DNA of 64,000 nucleotides from Mitsuokella multacida DSM 20544 (GCF_000155955.1 NZ_GG697141.2:328114-392113), one strand, 5' to 3'; positions 1 through 9,287 are shown, counted from the stretch's first letter. Numbers and translations are program-made. The notes: generated from the letters alone by a model not told the origin.

Positions 1-1
1 G

Positions 2-1762
2 ATGGAGCAGGGGGATATCCTCTGGCTCGCCGTCAACGCGAAGTACTCGCATACATCATTGGCCGTGCGCTATCTGCGTGAATGCGTGCCGGGCTCGTCT
101 ATCCTGGAGCTCACGATCAACCACCAGCTGCTCGCGGCGCTCGGCGAGATCTACGAGCGGCAGCCGCGAGTGCTCGGCATTTCGTGCTACATCTGGAACA
201 TCGAGATGGTCAAGGACATCCTGCGCCTCTTGCCAGCCGCATTGCCCGATACCATCATCGTCTGTGGCGGCCCGGAGGTCTCGTACGACACGGCCGCCTT
301 CCTCGAAGAATTCCCGATGGTTGACTTTGTCGTGCGTGGCGAGGGCGAGGAGGCCGTGCTAAGGCTCATCGAGCGGCTGCGTGCGGTCGGCTTTGCCAAG
401 GCGCGGGCAGCTGAGGTCAGCCGCGCGGGCAGCCTGCCGGGCATTGCCATGCGGCGCGAGGACGGCAGCATCGACGAGAGCACGGCCGTGACGGTCGCGG
501 ATTTCTCAGAAGTGCCATTTGCCTACCGCGAAGAGGAGATGGAGCCTATCAAGGAGCGTATCCTCTACTATGAGACATCGCGCGGCTGTCCGTTCTCGTG
601 CGCCTACTGCCTCTCGTGTGCGACGGCCGGCGTGCGCTTCCTGCCGCTCGCGCGCGTCTTCCGCGAGCTCGACTTCTTCGTGCGCCATGACGTGCGCCAG
701 GTCAAGTTCGTCGACCGGACCTTCAATGCTAAGAAATCGCATTTCCTGCCCATCCTGCAGTACCTCGTCGACCTGCCGGACAGCGTGCGCACGAATTTCC
801 ACTTCGAAGTCGCCATTGACTACCTCGATGAAGAGGTGCTCGCGACACTCGCGCGCCTGCCACGCGGCCGCGTGCAGCTTGAGATCGGCATCCAGTCGAC
901 GAATGAGAAGACACTGCAGGCCGTCTCGCGCATCAACCACTGGGAGCAGATTGCCTCGCATATCCGGCGCATCCTCTCATTCCACAATATGCACCTGCAC
1001 GTCGACCTCATCATCGGCCTGCCCGGCGAGGGCATGGCGTCGTTTGCGCAGTCGTTCAACGACGTCTATGCGCTGCAGGCCGACATGCTGCAGCTCGGCT
1101 TCCTCAAATTCCTCAAGGGCGCCTCGATGATGAATCTCGTGCAGCCGTACGGCTACTGCTACATGCCCATGGCACCGTACGAGGTCCTCGTGTCAGATGC
1201 CCTGACGTACAGCGAGATTCGCTGGTTCCACAGTTTCGAAGCCGTCTTCGAATATTACTACAACGCGGGCCGCTGCCGCCATACGGCCGCCTACCTGATT
1301 GCCTCGCAGGAAGCGGGCGATGCCTTCGCCTTCTGGAAGCGCTTTACCGACTGGTGGGAGGCGCATGGGTATCATAAGGTCGGCCATGCGACCAAAGACC
1401 TCTACGGCCTGCTGCGCGACTTCGCAGAGGATGCCTACCAGATTGCGGCGGCGCTGCTTGACAATCTGCTGCGCTTCGACGCGCTGATGGCCGATGGCGG
1501 CCGCATCCGGCCCGTCTATCTCGACTGGGACATGGAGAAGCATCAGCAGGAGACCGCTCCGTTCTGGCGCAGCGAGAGGCCGCGCGCCTACCTGCCCGGC
1601 TTCACCTTCACGAACTGGCGCGCCGTGCGCGGCTGCTACCACATTGAGTTCTTTGCCTACGATATGCGGCGGGTGCGCGAGGGCGTCGTCGAAGCGCGCG
1701 AGATGGCATTGCTCTTCGACTTTAGGGGCCCTGATGTGACATGCCAGGAAATCGTGCTATAA
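2..1762 (+). CDS. B12-binding-type radical SAM protein (DUF4080 family)
   Basis: The 586-residue protein has an N-terminal cobalamin-binding-like Rossmann domain (about residues 1-130), although I see no DxHxxG cobalamin-ligand motif. A radical SAM core follows, with the [4Fe-4S] motif C196-x3-C200-x2-C203 (RGCPFSCAYC). The C-terminal third matches the DUF4080 region of this family in layout. Such proteins cleave S-adenosylmethionine to start radical chemistry, but the substrate of this subfamily is not known to me. The ATG at base 2 gives a natural N-terminus (MEQGDILWLAVNAKYSH), as expected for the family. The window edge hides the ribosome binding site, so an earlier start cannot be excluded. 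It is followed after 55 bases by a HAD phosphatase. Confidence 0.85.
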   Translation: MEQGDILWLAVNAKYSHTSLAVRYLRECVPGSSILELTINHQLLAALGEIYERQPRVLGISCYIWNIEMVKDILRLLPAALPDTIIVCGGPEVSYDTAAFLEEFPMVDFVVRGEGEEAVLRLIERLRAVGFAKARAAEVSRAGSLPGIAMRREDGSIDESTAVTVADFSEVPFAYREEEMEPIKERILYYETSRGCPFSCAYCLSCATAGVRFLPLARVFRELDFFVRHDVRQVKFVDRTFNAKKSHFLPILQYLVDLPDSVRTNFHFEVAIDYLDEEVLATLARLPRGRVQLEIGIQSTNEKTLQAVSRINHWEQIASHIRRILSFHNMHLHVDLIIGLPGEGMASFAQSFNDVYALQADMLQLGFLKFLKGASMMNLVQPYGYCYMPMAPYEVLVSDALTYSEIRWFHSFEAVFEYYYNAGRCRHTAAYLIASQEAGDAFAFWKRFTDWWEAHGYHKVGHATKDLYGLLRDFAEDAYQIAAALLDNLLRFDALMADGGRIRPVYLDWDMEKHQQETAPFWRSERPRAYLPGFTFTNWRAVRGCYHIEFFAYDMRRVREGVVEAREMALLFDFRGPDVTCQEIVL

Positions 1763-1817
1763 TGATATCTGTTACGAATTACGAAAAAAATGCGCATAGA
1801 AATGAGGATGTGTCAAC

Positions 1818-2582
1818 ATGAAATTAGCTGCAACCGATTTTGATGGGACGTTTGCGCCGCATCGTCAGCCCGTCCCCGCATCGAACATCGAAGCCGTCGC
1901 CAAATGGCAGGCAGCCGGCCATAAGTTCGGCATCTGCACGGGTAGGGGACTGAGCCTCATCGAGTTCGAGCTCAAGAAGTACCCCGCGCTCCATCCCGAC
2001 TATCTCGTCTGCAATAACGGCGCCGTCGTCGTCAATAACAAGCGCGAGTTCCTCGCAAGCCTCTGCCTGCCCCAAGAGACGGTCAAGGGACTCCTGCGCA
2101 TGTCTCTCGTGCGTCAGACTAAGAACCCCATGCGCCTCCTGACCGAGACCGACATGTACTTGCTCGACACGGGCTCGACCATCGAATTCGGCCTGGTCAT
2201 CCCGATGGAGACGCTGAGCTTCGCTGAAGCCGAGGCGATGGAGAAAGTCGTCCAGATCAGCATGCGCTGCGAGTCCGTAGAGGAGGCCGAAGCCGTGACC
2301 GCCGAAGTCACGAAAACCTATCCGGACCTCATCGGCAACATCAACCGCAATTACATCGACTTCAACCTCAAAGAAGCCAACAAGCGCGACGGCCTGCGCC
2401 GCCTGCTGAAAGTGACTGGCTGGCAGCCCGAGGAGACCCTCTTCATCGGCGACGACCAGAACGACCTGCCCGCCGTCAAATACTTCCACGGCTACACCGT
2501 CGAGACCGCCGAACCCTTTATGAAAGAAGCCGCTACAAAAGTCTACCCAAGTGTAGGGGCCATGTTGTTGGCTCATCTTTGA
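1818..2582 (+). CDS. Cof-type HAD-superfamily phosphatase
   Basis: The 254-residue protein is a haloacid-dehalogenase-type phosphatase of the Cof/YidA class. Motif I is TDFDGT with nucleophile D7 and acid D9, and the C-terminal motif IV is GDDQNDLPAV. These enzymes dephosphorylate small phosphometabolites in the cytoplasm. The cap region between the motifs would set specificity, which cannot be read here. The ATG start follows GAGGATGTGTCAAC, a plausible Shine-Dalgarno region. The gene stands alone, and a structured intergenic region lies downstream. Confidence 0.85.
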   Translation: MKLAATDFDGTFAPHRQPVPASNIEAVAKWQAAGHKFGICTGRGLSLIEFELKKYPALHPDYLVCNNGAVVVNNKREFLASLCLPQETVKGLLRMSLVRQTKNPMRLLTETDMYLLDTGSTIEFGLVIPMETLSFAEAEAMEKVVQISMRCESVEEAEAVTAEVTKTYPDLIGNINRNYIDFNLKEANKRDGLRRLLKVTGWQPEETLFIGDDQNDLPAVKYFHGYTVETAEPFMKEAATKVYPSVGAMLLAHL

Positions 2583-2610
2583 TAGTTGATGGAATTCGAA
2601 CAAACGTCAA

Positions 2611-2804
2611 GCACAGGCACCCATCCCGCCTGCAAGCGCAGAGCGACCGTCCGCAGGGCTGGGGCCCAAGGGGCGCTATCTTGCAGCGAGGATGTAAGAA
2701 CGCCGCAGTAGGCGGCGAACTGCCTTTGCTGACAGAAAAAAGACATGGGCCCCATTCAGCGGCGCGCTGAAGCCGGGATGGATGCCTGCGCGCCTTCTAA
2801 GTCA
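2611..2804 (-). ncRNA. Candidate rod-shaped structured RNA, possibly 6S RNA
   Basis: This gene-free stretch can fold end to end. Bases 2611-2631 pair with 2773-2793 over about 20 positions, and 2660-2668 pairs perfectly with 2746-2754 (TGGGGCCCA type). A small CG-rich hairpin (2701-2717) lies in the distal part. The length of about 190 nt and the bubble-interrupted rod resemble 6S RNA, the RNA polymerase-binding regulator. Two of the three imperfect pairs in the closing stem are G-U only if the minus strand is transcribed. A minus-strand promoter-like TTGCAA-N17-TAGGTA (2840 to 2812) lies just upstream. No conserved 6S sequence motif was confirmed, so both identity and strand are tentative. 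Confidence 0.4.
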
Positions 2805-2823
2805 GGATGTCTACCTATTTCCG

Positions 2824-2857
2824 TAAAGGTAATTTTGCAATAAAGGTAATTTTGCAA
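2824..2857. repeat. Perfect tandem duplication of a 17-bp unit
   Basis: The unit TAAAGGTAATTTTGCAA occurs at 2824-2840 and again at 2841-2857 with no gap. Read on the minus strand, each copy carries a TTGCAA hexamer that could act as a -35 element for the structured RNA at 2611-2804. Confidence 0.9.
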
Positions 2858-2860
2858 TAA

Positions 2861-2892
2861 AAAAAAGACTGTGCGAAACACAGTCTTTTTTA
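2861..2892. terminator. Intrinsic terminator, both directions
   Basis: The hairpin GACTGTG (2867-2873), loop CGAAA, CACAGTC (2879-2885) is flanked by A6 on the left and T6 on the right. It can therefore stop transcription from either side. It ends the fba transcript on the minus strand. Confidence 0.85.
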
Positions 2893-2916
2893 TTTGCCGT
2901 TTGGTAAGTTCGAAGA

Positions 2917-3915
2917 TTACTTGTTGGCGTTGACGAGTTCCATAACGCCAGCAGCGCTGTTCTGGGAACCGAGAACTTCCTTGATCTTGTGCTCAACGAG
3001 CTCTTTGATGTACGTACGGCCATCAGCGCAATACTGACGCGGATCAAAGTGCTCCGGATGAGCGAAGAAGTGCTGGCGGATACCAGCCGTCATAGCGAGG
3101 CGCAGATCGGAGTCGATGTTGATCTTGCAGACTGCGGACTTAGCGGCCTTGCGGAGCTGGTCCTCAGGAATGCCGACAGCATCGTCGAGCTTGCCGCCGT
3201 TCTCGTTGATGATCTTGACGTACTTCGGGATAACCGAGGAAGCGCCATGGAGAACGATCGGGAACTCAGGGATCTTCTTCTCGATCTCTGCGAGGATGTC
3301 GAAACGGAGCTCAGGCGGTACGAGAACGCCGTCAGCATTGCGCGTGCACTGCTCCGGTTTGAACTTGAATGCGCCATGGCTCGTGCCGATTGCGATAGCG
3401 AGGGAGTCAACGCCCGTCTCACGAACGAATTCCTCAACCTCTTCCGGCTGCGTGTAAGCTGCCTCGTGAGCAGCAACCTTTACATCGTCCTCGATGCCAG
3501 CGAGCTTACCGAGCTCAGCCTCGACGACAACGCCATGCTCATGAGCATAAGCGACGACTTCCTGCGTGCGTTTGATGTTCTCTTTGAACTCGTACTTCGA
3601 GCCATCGAACATGACGGACGTGAAACCGTCATCGATGCAGGCTTTGCAGGTCTCGAAATCCGGACCGTGATCGAGGTGCAGAGCGATAGGAATATCGTTG
3701 ACCTCGAGGGCTGCCTCGACGAGGTGACGGAGATACGGGCCCTTAGCGTACTTGCGTGCGCCAGCGGAAGCCTGGAGGATAACCGGGGAATTCAGCTCTG
3801 CAGCTGCTTCCGTGATACCCTGTACGATCTCCATGTTGTTGATGTTGAAAGCACCGATAGCGAAGCCGCCTTCGTAAGCTTTCTTGAACATTTCTTTCGT
3901 TCCAACTAATGGCAT
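2917..3915 (-). CDS. fba: Class II fructose-1,6-bisphosphate aldolase
   Basis: The 332-residue enzyme cleaves fructose 1,6-bisphosphate to dihydroxyacetone phosphate and glyceraldehyde 3-phosphate in glycolysis, and runs the reverse reaction in gluconeogenesis. The zinc-site segment is LHLDHGPDFETC (H80, D82, H83). Further conserved motifs are AIGTSHGAFK and VLHGASS, each with a metal or substrate histidine. The length suits the longer class IIA-like form. The ATG start has a strong ribosome binding site (AGGGGGT) seven bases upstream on the minus strand, and a TATAAT -10 element is seen at 3964-3969. It is a single-gene unit ending in the terminator at 2861-2892. Confidence 0.95.
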   Translation of the reverse strand: MPLVGTKEMFKKAYEGGFAIGAFNINNMEIVQGITEAAAELNSPVILQASAGARKYAKGPYLRHLVEAALEVNDIPIALHLDHGPDFETCKACIDDGFTSVMFDGSKYEFKENIKRTQEVVAYAHEHGVVVEAELGKLAGIEDDVKVAAHEAAYTQPEEVEEFVRETGVDSLAIAIGTSHGAFKFKPEQCTRNADGVLVPPELRFDILAEIEKKIPEFPIVLHGASSVIPKYVKIINENGGKLDDAVGIPEDQLRKAAKSAVCKINIDSDLRLAMTAGIRQHFFAHPEHFDPRQYCADGRTYIKELVEHKIKEVLGSQNSAAGVMELVNANK

Positions 3916-4056
3916 TTTTCATTACCCCCTAATGAAATCATGTTCACTATACGAACTGACTTCATTATAGCATAGAACCAGCTCTGGGTGTATAGCCAAA
4001 AGTCATTTTTTGCGAAAATATCTTATTTTGCGAGTAAATAATAGCAATCATCTGCT

Positions 4057-4947
4057 TCATCGCTGGAAATCCGAGACAATCTGCGCCATATCGGACGGCA
4101 GCGGCACCTGCACGTCGATCTCTGCGCCCGTCATGGGATGGCGGAAGTGGAGCCTTGCGGCGTGCAGGGCCTGCCGCTTGATGCGCGCGAGGTTGCCGCC
4201 GTAGAGGTCGTCGCCGAGCAGCGGGTGTCCGAGATGCGCGAGGTGGACGCGGATCTGGTGCGTGCGGCCCGTGTCGAGCACGAGGTGTATGAGCGATAGT
4301 TTGCCATCTGTCTGCACGGTGTCGTAATGTGTGCGGGCCGTTTGACCGTCGGGCGAGACCTTGCGCAGGATGATGCTCGGCAGGGCGCGGGCAATCGGTG
4401 CGTCGATGAGGCCTTCTGGCGGCGTGAGCTCGCCTTCAATCAAGGCGAGGTACTCGCGGTGGAAGAGCTTGCCCTCGCCATGGCGCGGCGTCAGCTTGTA
4501 CTGGACTTGCGGGACCTTGGCAATCAGGACGAGGCCTGAGGTGTTGCGGTCGAGCCGGTGCACGGGGTGGTAGGCGTGGTGCTCACCATGCGCTTTATAC
4601 CAATATAATACAGCATTGCCGAGTGTGCCGTGCGCTTCTTTCGTCGTCGGGTGGACGAGCTGGCCTGCGGGTTTGTTGACGATCAGCAGGTAGTCGTCCT
4701 CATAGCGGATGTCGAGCGGCAGGTCCTCCGGCTCGATATCTGAAGGCCGCACGATGTCGAAGGTAATGATGTCGCCCGTCCTGACTTCGGTGCGGGCGGC
4801 ATTGCAGAGGATGCCACCCACACGGAAGGTGCCGGAGTGCTTGATGCGCTTCCACTGGGTGGAGGAGATGCCTTCGTGCTGCGTCAGAAAAGCCTTGACG
4901 GGCATACTCGTCAAGGCTTCTGGGAGTTCGACGCGGATCTGCGTCAT
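4057..4947 (-). CDS. RluA/RluD-family 23S rRNA or tRNA pseudouridine synthase
   Basis: The 296-residue enzyme isomerises uridine to pseudouridine in RNA. The N-terminal 65 residues look like an S4 RNA-binding domain. The catalytic motif is HRLDRNTSG with the essential aspartate at D133, and the C-terminal TGRTHQIRVH segment is typical of the family. The start is the ATG at 4947, which overlaps the TGA of the upstream permease (ATGA), so the two are translationally coupled. The same reading frame stays open much further upstream, across the permease gene in another frame, but that part is a shadow. The exact RNA position modified cannot be told from sequence. Confidence 0.9.
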   Translation of the reverse strand: MTQIRVELPEALTSMPVKAFLTQHEGISSTQWKRIKHSGTFRVGGILCNAARTEVRTGDIITFDIVRPSDIEPEDLPLDIRYEDDYLLIVNKPAGQLVHPTTKEAHGTLGNAVLYWYKAHGEHHAYHPVHRLDRNTSGLVLIAKVPQVQYKLTPRHGEGKLFHREYLALIEGELTPPEGLIDAPIARALPSIILRKVSPDGQTARTHYDTVQTDGKLSLIHLVLDTGRTHQIRVHLAHLGHPLLGDDLYGGNLARIKRQALHAARLHFRHPMTGAEIDVQVPLPSDMAQIVSDFQR

Positions 4948-6230
4948 TGATGCGTGTTGTCTTCTGCCTTCTGGCCGACGAGCGGCGTCTTGTCGCCGCG
5001 CACCATGGCGATGAGGCGGAAGGCGAGGGAGAGGATGATGGCGACGACTGTCGCGAGCGACATGCCCTTGAAGCTGACCGTGCCGATTGTCAGGCTGGCC
5101 GTCGAGACGCCGATGCCCATGACGATGGACGTCAAGAGCAGGTTCATCGGGTTGTTGTAGTCGACTTTCGCCTCGACGAGGATGCGGATGCCGGAAGCGG
5201 CGATGACGCCGAAGAGCAGCATGGAGACGCCGCCCATGACAGGCGTCGGGATGCTCTGGATCAGTGCGGCGAGCTTGCCGAGGCACGAGAGCAGGATGGC
5301 AAAGACGGCCGCGCCGCCGATGACCCAGGTCGAGAAGACTTTCGTGATGGCCAGCACGCCGATGTTCTCGCCGTACGTCGTGTTCGGCGTCGAGCCGAAG
5401 AAGCCTGAGATGATGGTCGAGAGGCCGTTGCCGAAGATGGAGCGGTCGAGACCGGGGTCCTTCGTGAGGTCGTGGCCGACGATGTTGCCCGTGACGATCA
5501 GGTGGCCGATGTGCTCGACGATGACGACGAGGGAGGCCGGCAGGATGATGAGGATGGCGCCGAGGTCGAACTTCGGCGTGTAGAAGGTCGGCAGGGCAAA
5601 CCACGGTGCGCTTTCGACGAGCGACCAGTCGACGATGCCGCAGAGCGCGGCGATGATGTAGCCGCTGACGACGCCGATGAGGATCGGGATGATGGAGAGG
5701 AAGCCCTTGAAGGCGACGGAGGCGAAGATCGTGATGGCGAGCGTTGCGAGTGAGACGAATATCGCCGTGCTGTCCGTCTTGTCGCCCGTGAGGCCGGCCA
5801 TGCCCGCGGCTGTCGGCATGAGCTCGAGGCCGATGACGGCGACGATGGCGCCCATCGAGGCCGGCGGGAAAATCACGTCAATCCAGCCCGTGCCCGCGGC
5901 ACGCACGAGCAGGCCGACGAGGCAGAAGACGATGCCGACGCAGATGAAGCCGCCAAGCGCCGCCTCATAGCTGTACTGTGCGAGCACGAGGAAGACCGGC
6001 GAGAGGAAGGCGAAGCTCGAACCGAGGTATGCCGGGATTTTGCCCTTGCAGAGTATGAGGTAGAGGATCGTGCCGATGCCGTTGAACAAGAGGACCGTGG
6101 CGGGGTTGATCTTGAAGAGGATCGGCACGAGCACTGTAGAGCCGAACATCGCGAAGAGATGCTGCAGCGAGAGCGGGATGGTCTCGAGAAGCGGCAGCTT
6201 CTCTTCGACACCGATAGGACGTTTTTGCAA
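4944..6230 (-). CDS. uraA: Uracil permease, NCS2 (uracil-xanthine) family
   Basis: The 428-residue membrane protein has about 14 hydrophobic segments and carries nucleobases, most likely uracil, into the cell with protons. The family motifs are visible: PAYLGSSFAF near the first third, the conserved segment around VEHIGHL, and the NTTYGENIGVLAIT motif that is characteristic of UraA. The start is TTG at 6230, with AAAGGAGTG nine bases upstream on the minus strand. The first residues MQKRPIGVEEKLPL fit the family. It forms an operon with the pseudouridine synthase. I found no PyrR or other pyrimidine-sensing leader in the short upstream region. Confidence 0.92.
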   Translation of the reverse strand: MQKRPIGVEEKLPLLETIPLSLQHLFAMFGSTVLVPILFKINPATVLLFNGIGTILYLILCKGKIPAYLGSSFAFLSPVFLVLAQYSYEAALGGFICVGIVFCLVGLLVRAAGTGWIDVIFPPASMGAIVAVIGLELMPTAAGMAGLTGDKTDSTAIFVSLATLAITIFASVAFKGFLSIIPILIGVVSGYIIAALCGIVDWSLVESAPWFALPTFYTPKFDLGAILIILPASLVVIVEHIGHLIVTGNIVGHDLTKDPGLDRSIFGNGLSTIISGFFGSTPNTTYGENIGVLAITKVFSTWVIGGAAVFAILLSCLGKLAALIQSIPTPVMGGVSMLLFGVIAASGIRILVEAKVDYNNPMNLLLTSIVMGIGVSTASLTIGTVSFKGMSLATVVAIILSLAFRLIAMVRGDKTPLVGQKAEDNTHQ

Positions 6231-6561
6231 GATAAGACACTCCTTTCAATCTGATAGCTGTTCTTGCCCTCATCCAATTTATCATAGGATGGGACAGCTG
6301 TCCACTTTTCTTGTTTTGCTTTGAAAACACGGAAAATCTTATCATTCAGGCGAAGATACTTCCTGCTTTTGAGGGATATTGTAACGCGATGCGTTTCGCT
6401 TGTGTTTTCCTCGAAAACATTTTTACATAAAAATAGCGAAAGATGGTAGACAGGCCGCTAAAATTCTTGTATAATATGTCTCGATTAAACACTTTAACAA
6501 ACAAAACACCCGCGTTGTCCGTTTGTGGCGGATGCGCCGGTATCTGTTTAGGGGGAGAAAC
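6231..6561. promoter_or_regulatory. Divergent promoter region between uraA and aspartate kinase
   Basis: This 331-base gap separates the two divergent genes. A good plus-strand promoter, TAGACA (6447-6452), 17-bp spacer, TATAAT (6470-6475), drives aspartate kinase. The leader is about 80 bases, too short for a lysine riboswitch, and none of its landmarks are seen. The rest is AT-rich with no gene that I can support. Confidence 0.7.
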
Positions 6562-7794
6562 ATGGCGCTTATTGTAAAGAAATTCGGTGGCAGCTCGGTC
6601 GCTACCACAGAAAAAATCATGAACGTAGCGAAGAGAGTCCTCAGTGAGAAGCAGCCGGGCGATCAGATCGTCATGGTCGTATCCGCGATGGGCGACACGA
6701 CGGATGACCTCATTACTCTGGCCAATGGCATCACGAAGGACCCGTACCAGTACGCGCGCGAGATGGACATGCTGCTGACGACGGGCGAGCAGGTCTCCAT
6801 CGCACTGCTCGCGATGGCCTTCAAGTCGCTCGGCCAGCCGGCCATTTCCCTGACGGGGCCGATGGCGGGCATGCGCACGGACTCCGTGCACACGAAGGGC
6901 CGCATCAAGGACATCCAGCCGAAGCGCGTCCATGAAGAGCTCGATAAGGGCAATATCGTCGTCGTCGCTGGTTTCCAGGGCGCTGACGAGATTGGCGACC
7001 TCGTGACGCTCGGACGCGGCGGCTCAGATACGTCGGCCGTCGCACTGGCTGGCGCACTCAAGGCGGACAGCTGCGAGATCTACACGGATGTCGACGGCGT
7101 CTACTCCGCTGACCCGCGCATCGTCAAGAACGCGCGCAAGATGAAGGAGATCACGTATTACGAGATGCTCGAGATGGCGCGCCTTGGCGCTGGCGTCATG
7201 CAGCCGCGCTCCGTCGAGATGGGCAAGTACTTCAATATTCCGATTCACGTTCGTTCGACGTTCACGAACAAACCGGGCACGATCATTAGGGAGGATTATA
7301 CGATGGAAGATAAGGATTTTGTGATCCGCGGTGTCGCACACGATGAGAAGGTAGCTAAGATTGCTGTCCTGGGCATCCCGAACACGCCGGGCATTGCCCA
7401 TGAGATTTTCTCGGCACTCGCTGAGGCCAACATCGATGTCGACATGATCGTGCAGAGCATCCGCAACATCGAGAAGAATGTCACGGATATGGTCTTCACG
7501 GTCGCGACGGATGACCTCGCGCAGGCCAAGAAGGTCGTCGACAAGGTCGCAGACAAGCTCAATGCGATTGCCGTCCTCATCGAAGAGGATGTCGCAAAGG
7601 TCTCGATTGTCGGCGCTGGCATGCTCGGCAACCCGGGCATCGCGGCGCGCATGTTCGGCGCTCTGTCGAAGGCCCAGATCAACATCGACATCATCAGCAC
7701 GTCGGAGATCAGCATTTCCTGCCTCGTCAAGGGCTCGCAGCTCAAGGAAGCAGTCAATGCCATCCACGACGAATTCTTCCCGGCTAAGGCATAA
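6562..7794 (+). CDS. lysC: Aspartate kinase
   Basis: The 410-residue enzyme phosphorylates aspartate as the first step toward lysine, threonine, methionine and diaminopimelate. The N-terminal kinase domain opens with KFGGSSV (residues 7-13) and contains GRGGSDTSAVALA. Two ACT regulatory domains fill about residues 265-410, so feedback inhibition by amino acids is expected. I chose the ATG at 6562 because AGGGGGAGAAAC precedes it and the protein then starts as in the family; the frame stays open 39 bases further upstream. It is monocistronic between its own promoter and the terminator at 7804. Confidence 0.94.
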   Translation: MALIVKKFGGSSVATTEKIMNVAKRVLSEKQPGDQIVMVVSAMGDTTDDLITLANGITKDPYQYAREMDMLLTTGEQVSIALLAMAFKSLGQPAISLTGPMAGMRTDSVHTKGRIKDIQPKRVHEELDKGNIVVVAGFQGADEIGDLVTLGRGGSDTSAVALAGALKADSCEIYTDVDGVYSADPRIVKNARKMKEITYYEMLEMARLGAGVMQPRSVEMGKYFNIPIHVRSTFTNKPGTIIREDYTMEDKDFVIRGVAHDEKVAKIAVLGIPNTPGIAHEIFSALAEANIDVDMIVQSIRNIEKNVTDMVFTVATDDLAQAKKVVDKVADKLNAIAVLIEEDVAKVSIVGAGMLGNPGIAARMFGALSKAQINIDIISTSEISISCLVKGSQLKEAVNAIHDEFFPAKA

Positions 7795-7803
7795 GCAAGA
7801 AGG

Positions 7804-7835
7804 AGCCGCCCCTTTCTTCGGGGTGGCTTTTCTTG
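7804..7835 (+). terminator. Intrinsic terminator of lysC
   Basis: The hairpin arms AGCCGCCCC (7804-7812) and GGGGTGGCT (7820-7828) have one G-U pair and are followed by a T-rich tract. Confidence 0.85.
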
Positions 7836-7969
7836 TTGGTGCGACTCTATTGTAGGGAAATGTTGAAAAATATTGTATACGTTCAGTATTTCCTCTAGAC
7901 ATGCGAAAGAAAAACGTTTATGATATACCCATCAAAAGGATATTGGTTTGTATGGAAGGGAGTTATTCT

Positions 7970-9214
7970 ATGACGACGAGTATGGCAGCATCTCATGCTG
8001 CAAGCAAGAGACTGAAGGATGCGATTTTTGGTGCGAGTGCAGCCTGCCGTGAGGCAGCTGAGAAATACGGTGCCGATAAAGTCACGAATGCGACGATGGG
8101 CGTCATGATGGACGAGAACGGCAAATTCGCAAGCATCCCGACGATGGAGCGCGTCTTCCGCTCCCTGTCCATTGAAGATTACGCACGCTATGCACCAATC
8201 CCGGGCCTGCCGGACTACCTCGATGCGGTCATCGACCTGACGTTTGCTGACCAGAAGCCGGAGGGTTACTTCGGTGCCATCGCGACGGCAGGCGGCACGG
8301 GCGCCATCCACCACGCCGTGGCCAACTACGCAGAGCACGGCGACGATGTCCTGACGGCCGACTGGTTCTGGGGAACCTACAACGTTATCTGCAACGAATG
8401 CGGTTCGCATCTGACGAACTACAAGCTCTTCGATGAGAACAACAACTTCAATATCCAGGACTTCACCGAAAAGGTTGATGCAATCATGGCAAAGCAGGAC
8501 AGCCTGCTGACCATCATCAACACGCCGGCACACAATCCGACGGGCTTCAGCCTGACGGAGGAGGACTGGGACAATGTCCTCGACCTCGCGAAGAAGTACG
8601 CTGCCAAGGGCAAGAAGATGAGCATCCTCGTCGATATCGCCTACATCGACTTCGCTGGCGAGAAGAATGAGACGCGCCGCTTCATGAAGAAGTTCGGCAA
8701 TCTGCCGAGTAACATCCTCGTCATGTTCGCCTTCTCGATGTCGAAGGGCTACACGGCCTATGGCCAGCGCACGGGCGCACTCGTCGCCGTCTCCTCGAGC
8801 CAGGAAGTCATCACGGAGTTCAAGGAAGTCAATAAGTACACGAGCCGCGCGACGTGGTCGAACATCAACCGCGGTGCGATGACGTTGCTTACGCGCATCC
8901 AGCAGGACAAGAGCACGCTCGCACAGTTCGAGAAAGAGCGCGATGACTACTACAAGATGATCCAGCAGCGCGGCAACCTCTTCATGGAAGAGGCAAAGGC
9001 ATGCGGCCTCGGCGCCCTGCCGTACAAGGGCGGCTTCTTCCTCGCCGTGCCGGCCAAGGACCCGCAGGCTGTCTGCGACAAGCTGCACGACGACCTGATC
9101 TTCGCCGTGCCGCTGAAGCTCGGCGTTCGCATCGCTGCCTGCTCGGTCTCGGCCGAGAAGATGAAGGGCATTGCCCCGAAGGTCCTCAAGGCGCTGCAGG
9201 CTGTAGAAGGCTGA
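7970..9214 (+). CDS. Class I/II PLP-dependent aminotransferase (aromatic/aspartate type)
   Basis: The 414-residue fold-type I aminotransferase has NTPAHNPTG at 184-192 and the pyridoxal-phosphate lysine K259 in SMSKGYTAYGQRTGA. VDIAYIDFAG is the expected cofactor-ring aspartate segment, and a conserved arginine near the C-terminus (GVRIA) fits carboxylate binding. It probably moves amino groups between amino acids and keto acids in the cytoplasm; the substrate is unresolved. The ATG at 7970 is preceded by GAAGGGAGTTATTCT. An in-frame ATG 69 bases upstream has no good ribosome binding site. A perfect terminator follows, so it is monocistronic. Confidence 0.85.
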   Translation: MTTSMAASHAASKRLKDAIFGASAACREAAEKYGADKVTNATMGVMMDENGKFASIPTMERVFRSLSIEDYARYAPIPGLPDYLDAVIDLTFADQKPEGYFGAIATAGGTGAIHHAVANYAEHGDDVLTADWFWGTYNVICNECGSHLTNYKLFDENNNFNIQDFTEKVDAIMAKQDSLLTIINTPAHNPTGFSLTEEDWDNVLDLAKKYAAKGKKMSILVDIAYIDFAGEKNETRRFMKKFGNLPSNILVMFAFSMSKGYTAYGQRTGALVAVSSSQEVITEFKEVNKYTSRATWSNINRGAMTLLTRIQQDKSTLAQFEKERDDYYKMIQQRGNLFMEEAKACGLGALPYKGGFFLAVPAKDPQAVCDKLHDDLIFAVPLKLGVRIAACSVSAEKMKGIAPKVLKALQAVEG

Positions 9215-9245
9215 TATACCGCCGCTCAATGCCTGAAAACAGCAA

Positions 9246-9287
9246 GGCCCGGCATCCGTTTCCCATGACGGATGCCGGGCCCTTTTT
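9246..9287 (+). terminator. Strong intrinsic terminator
   Basis: The 14-bp perfect stem GGCCCGGCATCCGT (9246-9259) with ACGGATGCCGGGCC (9268-9281) is followed by T5. Confidence 0.93.

Noticed and set aside
4948..5604. N-terminal extension of the pseudouridine synthase frame into the permease gene
   Set aside because: The extension is rich in Arg, His and Pro and lies out of frame over a certain permease gene; an ATGA overlap gives the natural start at 4947.
6476..6561. Possible lysine riboswitch before aspartate kinase
   Set aside because: The leader is only about 80 bases and lacks the conserved L-box elements.
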